A DNA stretch of 64,000 bases, taken from the NCBI RefSeq assembly GCF_001594015.1, contig NZ_LTBC01000003.1:186001-250000 (forward strand). Reading direction: 5' to 3'. A program made the translations under genes and the position numbers. Below the pieces are notes generated by a model. The model made no database searches. It was given only the letters and a program-made list of their open reading frames with translations, and was not told the origin of the DNA. This document shows positions 25,797-34,200 of this stretch, in pieces (positions within the stretch are counted from its first letter, which is position 1; each line of letters begins with the position of its first letter). The stretch comes from Moorella mulderi DSM 14980. Lineage in GTDB: Bacteria > Bacillota > DSM-521 > Neomoorellales > Neomoorellaceae.

Positions 25797-27389
25797 CTAC
25801 CGGCTGCCCATGCTGAACTGCTGTGCCAGCCAGGCACTCTGGGCATTCATCTGATTGATGGCCTGTTCCATGGCCGTGAACTGGCGATAGTAGCGGTCCT
25901 CCACCTGCTTGAGGCGGTCTTCCATATCATTGATACTCTCATCGATTTCCCGCAGGCGCTGGCCAATGTAGCTGTTATCGGCCAGTGTAAAGGTACTGTC
26001 ACTGCCGGCCTTCTTGGAAATTTGCGAGATAGCGTTATTGACATCGTCATACAGCCTCATGGCGATGCCCTTTTCGCTGTATTTATCGGCGCTTTTGGTA
26101 AAGAGGTTCATCACGCCGGTGGGGTCCTTCTGGATGGCATCCCTGAGCTTAGCCTCATCGATATAGAGCTTGCCCTTTTCTTCATAAAGGCCGGTGGTTA
26201 TCCCCAGATCCGAAAGATCATTATACTGACTACCCGTCAATCCCGGCACTATGGTGGCCATAGTTTGGCGCATGGTGTTTACTATCCCGTCCAGGAGCGG
26301 GTCGTTTTGCAGCAGGCCGCTCCGGGCCAGCTCCTCCCATTTTTTGATCTCGTCATCTGATAGGGCCTTCCTCTGGTCGTCGGTCAAAGGAGGATAATCC
26401 CGGTGGCGGGTTTCGGCCAGCTTAGCGTTAATTTTTCCTATAACATCATTGTAGGCATTTATAAAATCTTTGATGGAGTTAATGATAGCATCAGTATCGG
26501 AGCTGACGGTTACATTGGCGGTAACGTTCGCCTGCCGCAGCTCGTAAGTGACGCCGGCGATGGTGAAAGTATTGGTGGGCTCGGAAAATGTAACGCCGTT
26601 AAGGGTAAATTGGGCGTTCACACCGGTATAGTCAGTACCTACTACAAGGGATTGAGGTGAAGTTATTTCAGATGTACCTATAACGCCCGATGTTATTTGA
26701 AGCTGTAATGTACTGTTTGTACCGCTTAGAAAACTATTATCATCCTTTACTACCTTAAGATGCTGGGTTTCCCCGGTACCAGGGCTTATAAGCATAAAAC
26801 GATTGTTGACACTGTCGTAGGAAGCCTGAATCCCCAGGTTAGCGGCGTTGATTTCTTTTACCACATCATAGATTGTCTTTTCGCCTGTAGCAAAGCTAAA
26901 CGTTTGCTGCTTATAACTCCCGTCCGCGTTTTTAACTGAACCCTCCAGGGTAAAAGTAATGGTCCCGCTAAGACCAAACTGCTCTGCAAGCTTTTTAGTC
27001 GTTCCGTCTGATGCTGTTTCCTCATTTAACCTATTAGCGCTCATGACGGTGATACCCTTAGCCAAATTCTGAATGTCTATAGTATAAAAGCCCTCGACGG
27101 CAGCGGAAGTAGCGGTGACTCCCACTGCGCCCTCGTTGCTGCTGGTCGCCTTTTTAGCTAAATAGGTCGCCTGCAGCTTCATATTAAAGACTTTATCCCG
27201 GAAGGTGCGCAGGCTGTTGTTAATCGTCCGGTAGTCTTCCTGCTGCCACTGGAGAATCTGCTTTTGCTGCTTTAATTTATCGACCGGTATCCTCTCGACC
27301 GCCATCAGGCTCTTAATAATGGATTCCGTATCTATACCGGAAGCCAGCCCGCTGATCCTGAGGGTGTTTAAGGTATTGGTAGTTATCAC
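25797..27389 (-). CDS. fliD: filament cap protein FliD
   Basis: This 530-residue protein has FliD N-terminal (RISGLASGIDTESIIKSLMA) and C-terminal (DRYYRQFTAMEQAINQMNAQ) D0 helices around a Thr/Ser-rich middle of lower GC. FliD caps the filament and folds exported flagellin. A sigma-28 promoter lies 43-70 bp upstream. First gene of fliD-(chaperone-like)-flaG-fliS-abrB. Confidence 0.96.
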   Translation of the reverse strand: MITTNTLNTLRISGLASGIDTESIIKSLMAVERIPVDKLKQQKQILQWQQEDYRTINNSLRTFRDKVFNMKLQATYLAKKATSSNEGAVGVTATSAAVEGFYTIDIQNLAKGITVMSANRLNEETASDGTTKKLAEQFGLSGTITFTLEGSVKNADGSYKQQTFSFATGEKTIYDVVKEINAANLGIQASYDSVNNRFMLISPGTGETQHLKVVKDDNSFLSGTNSTLQLQITSGVIGTSEITSPQSLVVGTDYTGVNAQFTLNGVTFSEPTNTFTIAGVTYELRQANVTANVTVSSDTDAIINSIKDFINAYNDVIGKINAKLAETRHRDYPPLTDDQRKALSDDEIKKWEELARSGLLQNDPLLDGIVNTMRQTMATIVPGLTGSQYNDLSDLGITTGLYEEKGKLYIDEAKLRDAIQKDPTGVMNLFTKSADKYSEKGIAMRLYDDVNNAISQISKKAGSDSTFTLADNSYIGQRLREIDESINDMEDRLKQVEDRYYRQFTAMEQAINQMNAQSAWLAQQFSMGSR

Positions 27390-27431
27390 CAGGCCATCAT
27401 CGCCCTTTCGTCCTTAACTCTTAGTAAATAT

Positions 27432-27458
27432 AATTCGTCTATTAGGTGCGAAAGTTTA
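27432..27458 (-). promoter_or_regulatory. sigma-28 promoter of fliD
   Basis: On the minus strand TAAACTTT (-35, TAAA at 27458-27455), a 15 bp spacer and GACGAATT (-10, 27439-27432) match the sigma-28 consensus TAAA-N15-GCCGATAA at the key positions. It is 43 bp from the fliD start codon. Confidence 0.75.
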
Positions 27459-27498
27459 GTAAGGTGGTTGTTAAAAGAAAAAACCTTGAGGCTTAACT

Positions 27499-27624
27499 TC
27501 AGCCCCGCACCAGGCACTTGGCCTTTTGTACCATCTCGAGAAACATCCGGGCGTTTTTGTTTTCCGGCTCTAACCGCAGGACCCCGGCAAAGACATTCCC
27601 CGCATCTTCCCAGCGTTCAAGCTT
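27499..27624 (-). pseudogene. C-terminal fragment of a TPR glycosyltransferase
   Basis: The minus strand encodes [20 protein letters not shown] followed by ENKNARMFLEMVQKAKCLVRG and a stop. This matches the last segment of the protein encoded at 37278-39812 ([20 protein letters not shown], then [14 protein letters not shown]). An in-frame TAG lies just upstream, so only the 3' end survives. A related gene therefore once stood next to fliD. Confidence 0.8.
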
Positions 27625-27645
27625 GTGCTATATTACCATGCAATA

Positions 27646-27674
27646 TTGATAAATTGGCAGGCCTGGGGTAAAAT
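27646..27674 (+). promoter_or_regulatory. sigma-A-type promoter for the small accessory genes
   Basis: TTGATA (27646-27651), a 17 bp spacer and TAAAAT (27669-27674) form a good housekeeping promoter pointing toward the gene at 27786. The leader would be about 105 nt. Confidence 0.5.
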
Positions 27675-27785
27675 AGTGGTAAGAACGTAATATTGAACGC
27701 GGTTAAAGTCTTTTGGGTAAGAGGTTAAAAATGAACTATTTATGCTTATGCTATAGTCGGGGATAAAGAGGCCGAGAAATAAATC

Positions 27786-28085
27786 ATGGATACTATACAG
27801 GTAAAAAGAAGACAGAACGAAAAGAAGTTTGGTAATTGGGATGAGTTGCCAAATGGGGGAAGAAGATATTGGTATGACGTTCCTGGCCGCAGGGGTTGGA
27901 GTGCCAGGTATGTAAAGGAAGTAGATAGTAACGAAAATACTATTTACTTCTACCAGGAGATTTATGATAACCGGAGGCAATTGGTTGAAGTGCATCGAAA
28001 ATACCCTGTAGATCAAGGTCATGAGAAGGTTAGCGAGGTGGAAGAAAGTGATAACCAAACAGGATGTGGCCAACAAGCTAATTAG
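27786..28085 (+). CDS. small hypothetical protein
   Basis: This 99-residue polar protein is rich in Trp, Tyr, Arg and Asp (NWDELPNGGRRYWYDVPGRR, then YFYQEIYDNRRQLVEVHRKY). I do not recognise a named family. It starts a run of three closely spaced small genes on the plus strand in an AT-richer stretch next to a HicAB pair, so an accessory or toxin-antitoxin-like unit is possible. Confidence 0.7.
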   Translation: MDTIQVKRRQNEKKFGNWDELPNGGRRYWYDVPGRRGWSARYVKEVDSNENTIYFYQEIYDNRRQLVEVHRKYPVDQGHEKVSEVEESDNQTGCGQQAN

Positions 28086-28293
28086 CTACCTTGGTCACCG
28101 CCTTACCCTTGCTGAATTGGTAGACTGGGCTGAAAAAGTGATGATGGAAGGGGAATTTGAGGAAGGCGATTTGCCATTACTAAGAGATATAGTAGCACGG
28201 TTAGGTTTAAGTGACACCATCGCTTTTGGCTTGAGCTGGGAGGATTGTAGAAACTTTTTACAGTCGCTTGGATATGATGTAAAGGAAAGGTGA
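28048..28293 (+). CDS. small hypothetical protein
   Basis: This protein of about 81 residues begins ITKQDVANKLISYLGHRLTL and has an acidic helical body (LADWAEK-like and EEGDLPLLRDIVARLGL segments). I chose the GTG at 28048, which follows GAGGTGGAAG; an in-frame ATG exists at 28021. It overlaps the previous gene by 38 bp in another frame, which suggests coupling. Function unknown. Confidence 0.65.
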   Translation: MITKQDVANKLISYLGHRLTLAELVDWAEKVMMEGEFEEGDLPLLRDIVARLGLSDTIAFGLSWEDCRNFLQSLGYDVKER

Positions 28294-28302
28294 TAAAGAT
28301 TT

Positions 28303-28536
28303 ATGGCCGTGGAACAAATCATTAAAGAAATAAAACAACTGGACTGTGATGATAAGGCCAGGCTACTACGTTTTCTTGAGGCGGAGCTTATTGAAGAAGA
28401 CCCCAATAATGAAGACCTAATGGAAGATTTTATTGGCTCAATAAAAAATTATCAAAGACATTTAAAGGGACAGCAGGTTATGAGGAAGATTTATACAGCG
28501 GCTCCTCCGGTCTTTAATTACCTGCTCAACTTGTAA
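28303..28536 (+). CDS. small hypothetical protein, antitoxin-like start
   Basis: This is a 77-residue protein whose N-terminal half (VEQIIKEIKQLDCDDKARLL) resembles short antitoxin-type leaders. The C-terminal part has no recognisable pattern. It follows the previous gene by 9 bp and converges with the hicB-like gene, overlapping it by 19 bp. Function not recognised. Confidence 0.5.
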   Translation: MAVEQIIKEIKQLDCDDKARLLRFLEAELIEEDPNNEDLMEDFIGSIKNYQRHLKGQQVMRKIYTAAPPVFNYLLNL

Positions 28537-28895
28537 AGGGCATACTGGTTTAAGGAAACTCCTTCCTTTTGCGCTTCTATGGCCAGTTTTCTATGAAGAC
28601 TTTTAGGAATCCGTAGCACAAATTTGCCACTGTAATTCTCGCTGCCGGTAGGTTCTGGAATGGGATCTCCATGTTCCAGCTTTACTTCCAACCATCCTTC
28701 CATAGCCTCACGTAAATTTTGATATGCTTCCTCAAAAGTGCTGCCATGGCTCTGGCAACCATCGAATTCCAGTACTCGCCCGAAAAAGTAGTTGCCACTT
28801 TCATCTGTTACCGGCTGAATTAAATAAGTGTAAGGTAAATTCATATAGTAGCTGACGTCTCTACTTTCGGTCATGGTTTCAAGGCAGGAGTTCAT
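28518..28895 (-). CDS. hicB: HicB-family antitoxin
   Basis: This 125-residue protein has a partial RNase H-like HicB fold (YTYLIQPVTDESGNYFFGRV, then EFDGCQSHGSTFEEAYQNLR) and a C-terminal ribbon-helix-helix-like segment (FVLRIPKSLHRKLAIEAQ). HicB neutralises the HicA mRNA interferase. It lies 29 bp after the hicA gene. Confidence 0.88.
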   Translation of the reverse strand: MNSCLETMTESRDVSYYMNLPYTYLIQPVTDESGNYFFGRVLEFDGCQSHGSTFEEAYQNLREAMEGWLEVKLEHGDPIPEPTGSENYSGKFVLRIPKSLHRKLAIEAQKEGVSLNQYALYKLSR

Positions 28896-28924
28896 TTGTT
28901 TTTCCAGGGATAGAACCCGGCTTT

Positions 28925-29149
28925 TTATTTCCCGATCCTTTCAAGGATATCCCTAATGTAAGCAGCCTTTAACGGATTTTCCTCTTTGATTGTAATGACA
29001 TCGCCCTGGCTATTTCGGAAATGACGGTGGGAGCCTTTCTTTCTCACTAATATATAGCCGAAACTTTCCAGCACTTGAGCCGCTTCATTAAAACGAATCC
29101 CGTTAGGCTGCGTTTGCATCTTCTGGATAATTTTTTCTACTCCTGCCAT
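28925..29149 (-). CDS. hicA: HicA-family toxin (mRNA interferase)
   Basis: This protein of 74 residues has the double-stranded-RNA-binding-like HicA fold with the catalytic His in KKGSHRHFRN. HicA cleaves mRNA. The ATG at 29149 follows AAGGAGGAGG. It forms an operon with the downstream hicB. Confidence 0.88.
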   Translation of the reverse strand: MAGVEKIIQKMQTQPNGIRFNEAAQVLESFGYILVRKKGSHRHFRNSQGDVITIKEENPLKAAYIRDILERIGK

Positions 29150-29263
29150 TAGCACCTCCTCCTTGCTTATAAAGTATCATATTCGATACTATTATTCAAG
29201 ACAAAGGACATAAGATTAAGCATCCAGGAGTGTAACCATTTTGTGTAAATGCAACGCTAGTGG

Positions 29264-30529
29264 TCAACAATAAACCAAGGATAGACCCGTCAGCTCGTTT
29301 ACCCAAAAGAAAGCGTTACCGTTTTTCAGAATATCATGGATAACCAATGGACTTGGATGACGATTCCGCTTATTATTGATGCCGGCTGAAGCCACCCATA
29401 AGTGACATTTGCTCGCATCGTTCATCAAGGTAGGCTCCCAGGAATTTTCGGAGCCATGGTGTGGAAGGAGACATAGGGCCGTTGACTGAAGCTCAGATCT
29501 CATATGGTTACTAAAGTCATTATAATTCTTCGTCAAATCAAGATCACCCATAAGGAGTTGCCCAGCACCCAGCGTTGATAATAAAGTTGCCAAGCAACCA
29601 GGACAATGCTCCGGTGCGTTGCAATAACGCAATGGATAATAAGAAAAAACAATATTATTGCTGCATTCCACGGTAATCGATCTGGCTCTATTAAGGGGCC
29701 CATGATACAAAACTAGAGAAGTTGCATTTAGCCTATTGTTAGTTCCAATTATGTATTTGTAACACTTTCTCACTCGATTTCTTTTGCTTTTACAACGTAA
29801 AATTTCTTGCAGTTCAGAGGCATTACATAAGTTATGTAGGCAATCCCTGAATTTTTGCAGACATGAATCTTCCACCTTTTGCACGAAGAAACGAAATTCC
29901 CACTCTGCTACTGGGACAACCCTCCCGTGATGCGTTCTAAACCTGAGTTTTCCGCCGCTGAGGTGAGTTCTCCACCTTTGTCTCGTTTCCTCTTTTTCCT
30001 CTTCCAGCATTGGTTCCAGCACTCGCCATAGCTCATCTCTAAATTCCCAGTGCTCATTCGCAAAATCATTTTCTCGAAAAGGCCCCGCCAAGCCCTCCCG
30101 TTCGTATTCTTCTCCTGCGGGTAAAACAAGAATAATTCGGGCTATTTTTTGTGTACCCAAAAGATAATCTACCGGGTCTTTAATAAACGAAACATACCAA
30201 TCTGGTACTCTAGTGGCCCTTAGAGCCAGCAGCATCCTTTCAAAGTGAGAAACGTAAGGCATAATGACAAGTTTTGCTGACATTCGTCCAAGCAAATAAT
30301 CAAGACCGGACACATGATCATTATCAAGATGAGAAATTACCAGGACATCTATCGTTGATTTTGAGCTCGAATACATGCTAAACCAGCGGTCAATGGCCCT
30401 AACCACCGAGGTTAGGGACCTGCTACCGCAATCATACACAAATAAAAAGTCCTCGATCTGCCCTGTATAGAACAGCCCTTGGCCGACATTATGAAAATGA
30501 AACTGGTAAATCGCCTGAAAATTTGACAT
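29264..30529 (-). CDS. stand-alone ComEC-like MBL-fold hydrolase
   Basis: This 421-residue protein has a metallo-beta-lactamase fold with the metal motif HLDNDHVSG (near 86) and a late LLPHHGSENSW segment, as in the extracellular MBL domain of ComEC. It lacks any ComEC membrane domain or signal peptide, so it acts in the cytoplasm. A 100-residue middle insert is rich in Arg, Trp and Cys. Base composition is more AT-rich than the flagellar genes. Such lone MBL proteins often occur in defence or mobile loci. Substrate unknown. Confidence 0.75.
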   Translation of the reverse strand: MSNFQAIYQFHFHNVGQGLFYTGQIEDFLFVYDCGSRSLTSVVRAIDRWFSMYSSSKSTIDVLVISHLDNDHVSGLDYLLGRMSAKLVIMPYVSHFERMLLALRATRVPDWYVSFIKDPVDYLLGTQKIARIILVLPAGEEYEREGLAGPFRENDFANEHWEFRDELWRVLEPMLEEEKEETRQRWRTHLSGGKLRFRTHHGRVVPVAEWEFRFFVQKVEDSCLQKFRDCLHNLCNASELQEILRCKSKRNRVRKCYKYIIGTNNRLNATSLVLYHGPLNRARSITVECSNNIVFSYYPLRYCNAPEHCPGCLATLLSTLGAGQLLMGDLDLTKNYNDFSNHMRSELQSTALCLLPHHGSENSWEPTLMNDASKCHLWVASAGINNKRNRHPSPLVIHDILKNGNAFFWVNELTGLSLVYC

Positions 30530-30609
30530 AGCTTGCGATACCCCCCTCTCCTCTTAACTGTAAGCTACAGAGGATGTAATTTCACTCACCATACTAAAAG
30601 ACAAAGAAC

Positions 30610-31170
30610 GCTGGGAGGCTGTCAGAACCTCTATTATCTCAAGGACACCCTCCATCAACAAGGAGATCAAGTTAAAAGGAAAATCCATCCCTGGTTCAGA
30701 CGTTAGAAGAAACTATCAGCTGCACGGAAAAGATTGTAACCCCAACGGCAACCGTCCAAGAGGTTTGCATCTTCCCGACCGGGTGGTGAGTATCTTTGAT
30801 ACTGAAGCCCGGCCCATTAAAAAGAGTAAGGCCCATGCCCCGGTAGAGTTTGGCTATAAGGTGCTGCTCCAGGAAGCAGAACACATGATAATCACCGGCT
30901 ATGAGGTGTTAGGGGGAACCCAGCGGATGATACCTTGCTCCTTGGCTCAGTGGAGGACCATACTGAGACTTTCAACCATCCACCCCGTGCCCTCGCTGCC
31001 GATAGAGGTTCGGCAAAATACTTCAGGGCCTTTGGCGGTTCAGGGAACAAAAATAGTTGCCATCAACTTGGGGTAAAGCAAGTCAGCTTACCCCGGAAAG
31101 GTAAAATCAGTAAAGCTTGCAAAGCCTTCGACGTGGCTGGCAGGATTTCCTGCCGATAGGCGCTGGTTAT
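30610..31170 (+). pseudogene. decayed ISNCY-type DDE transposase
   Basis: Translated pieces in shifting frames give VVSIFDTEARPIKKSKAHAP and VEFGYKVLLQEAEHMIITGY in one frame. In another frame they give GNPADDTLLLGSVEDHTETF and ALAADRGSAKYFRAFGG. These are the core of an ISNCY-type transposase (two catalytic Asp regions). Frameshifts and missing ends show it is dead. The ends of the element were not found. Confidence 0.75.
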
Positions 31171-31296
31171 TGCTTAATGTAGCACTCAAGCCAGCGCTTT
31201 ATCAGGATCATTCCATCACATCCGCTCGCATGGCGCGGGCTGCAACCTGGGGTCCACGTTGTACATGTGCCACCACAACGGAAAGCTTGATGTGGG

Positions 31297-34200
31297 TTAC
31301 CGGTAAGATAATACAACATTACCCACCTGCTCCGGGTCAATCACTTCTAGGCCGCACGCCCGGGCTTCGCGCAAGAGCGCCTCCCGCCGCACACCGGGCA
31401 AGGGGATGAAGTAGCGAGCCGCCCGATAAACACTGCCACGCTGGCTGGAAGGAATCTGGCGCGCCTCGATGACAATGTCCTCCCGTTCCAGGTCGATTTT
31501 CTCCTTCAGGGCCATCTGCTGGATTGCCGACACCACCTGGTTCAGCCACTCCACCCTGGAAGGCTCGACACGGATGATCAGAGCGAACTCAGCATCCGGG
31601 TGATAATTGTGGGCATACTGCCTTACCACTTCCAGCCAGCGGCATTCCCTGTCAGATGGGTCGGGAATACAAAGGATACCTGTACGGCCGCCCGCACCTA
31701 CATCCAGCGGAGCTACCTGCGGTGAAAAGATATCTGAAAATCGCAGGGGAATATAGAGATCACCCGGATCAAAGCCCTTCGGACCGCGGCTGACCACATC
31801 TACCGGGGAATAGCTATTGCCATGCATCTGTATTCCCCATTTAACCGCAAAGAGCATGGCGTTAGTTTGCAAGATGTCGGCATAGGCGCGAGAATGTTGG
31901 CGGAAGGACTGGCTGCCATAGTGATGCACAAAGACATCTTCCGCCAGGACCAGCTTATATCCCGCCAGTTGTGCCCTGAGGCAGTAGTCGTCATCTTCGA
32001 AATTCCCTATACCGTATAAGGGGTCCAGGCCGCCGACATCATCGACAACCTTCCTTTTAATCATCCAGAGAAAGCCGATCAAGCGGTTGATCAGCTTCAG
32101 GTTGCCGGCATTCTTTTGGTGCCATTTATGCGCCCAGGTTTCCAGGGAATCCTCGCTATAATTGCAGCCCTGGACCCCCTGGATCCCCGCGGCGAAATTG
32201 GTATAAGGCCCGACGATCCCGATGGTCTTATCCACACTGAAGGCCGCCATCAGCCGTGAAGCCCAGTACGGAGTGACCAGCACGTCGTTATTCATGACCA
32301 CCAGATACTCGCCACTCGCCGCCGCCAGGCCCTGGTTGCAGGCATTTGGGTAACCGACATTTTCTTCGTTAGTCAACAACAAAATCCGCCGCCGTAAATC
32401 CTCCGGTAACTCTTTTATCAACCCCCGCAGGGCAGGGTCGTTGCCGTTGTCGACGACTATTATCTCAAAGGGCCTGGCGGTCCACTTCCCGATAGCTGCC
32501 AGAGCCTTAGCGGTAATTGCCGACGCTTTATAAACCGGCATGATGATACTTAACTTTTCCCTCTGGGGCGTAAACCACTCGATATTCCACAGGGATTTAC
32601 CGTCCGGCGGGCTGCCGGCATAGCTGGCGTAGAGTTTCTCATAGAGCTGGTTGGCGCTCTGTTGTACCAGGTAAGCAGTCCTGGGGGCAGGTTCCGTCCG
32701 GAAGCTCTTTTGCCCCAAATGATAAACAAAAACCGAAGGTACGACTATCTGACGGTATCCAGCCCGAGCCAGCCGCCAGCTGAAGTCCAGGTCATCGTTG
32801 CCCAGGAACAGACTGGTATCGATCCCCCCGACCTCTTCGTAAATCCGCCTTTTTACCGCCAGGCAAAAGCCAATGAGCAGGTTCGTCGGGACTATTTTCC
32901 CACGCTGCTGTTCAGCAAGGGCCTGAGCCAAGTCAGCCGCAGTTCTCTGTTGCAGGTCTTCGCGACCAATGTAATGTACCACATTCTGCAGGCCGGCAGC
33001 ATAATTGGATACCGGGCCGCTGGCAGCAATTAGGCTATCGTCCCCCGTCAAGGGCCCCAGCAGGCCCTCCAGCCAGCCGGGATAAACGACAGTATCCGGG
33101 TTCAGAAAAACAAGATAATCCCGACTGGCTATCACTGCCCCCCTGGCGGCAGCCCCGGCGTAACCGGTATTGACAGTTTCACAATGGAACCTGATCCTGC
33201 CTTCCGGCAGAATTTTTTGCAGGCACTCCACATAGTAAGGGGTTTCGTCCCGGGAGTTGTTGTCAACGACAATGATTTCATCCCTACCACTCGTTGTGGC
33301 CAGAACCGATTCCAGACAACTCGCTATAGCGGCCAGCGAGTTATAGGTAACGATAATAATACTGACCGGCGGGCGTTCCGTGGGCCGGGACTCCTTGGGG
33401 AGAGAAGTTTTGCGGTAGTGCTGCAGCACATAAGGCAGCCACCGGCGGTGGAAGAGATTGAAATTTTTTAGCTCGTTGTTAAAGCGGCCCGAGGTCTTGC
33501 TTTCGTAATGCACTGCCTGGCTGGTGGGCTCATAAATGATCCGGTACCCCCTGGCTCTGGCTTTAAGGCAAAGGTCGACATCTTCATAGCCGTTTTGATA
33601 GGCTTCTTCAAAGCCACAAAGCCCATAAAATACGTCCCGGCGAATTAGCATCGAGGCTCCGGTAACGGCGTCCACCTCCTGCCGGGTATCCGGGACGTCG
33701 GGCTGGCCGTAACGAAGGTGCCTCGCATAGATGGGGAATGAACTCCCCGGATAGGTAATCTCTACACCGGCGTGCTGCAGGCGGCCGTCAGGGTAGAGCA
33801 GTTTCGAGCCGACAATACCCGCGCTCGTTTCCTTTTCCAGGGCGTTGATTAGGGCCTCCAACCAGCCTTTCTTTACCTCAGTATCATTGTTCAGGAAAAC
33901 AAGATATTTGCCCCTCGCTGCTTCCGCGCCGCGGTTACAAGCTTTAGCGAAACCCAGGTTTTGCTCATGGCGTATACTCTTAACCCAGGGGAATTGAGTT
34001 TTGATCTCCGCCGGGGTCTCATCAGAGGAAGCATTATCCACCACTATAACTTCCGCCTTATCACGGTAACCGGCGGCTTCCAGGGATAGCAGGCAGCGGC
34101 GGGTATACTCCCAATTATTGAAGACGGGGATGATGATTGAGGCAAGCTGCTCGACATTATTCCTGGATGCCCCGGTCACTCCTCCCCTTACTCCAAATTT

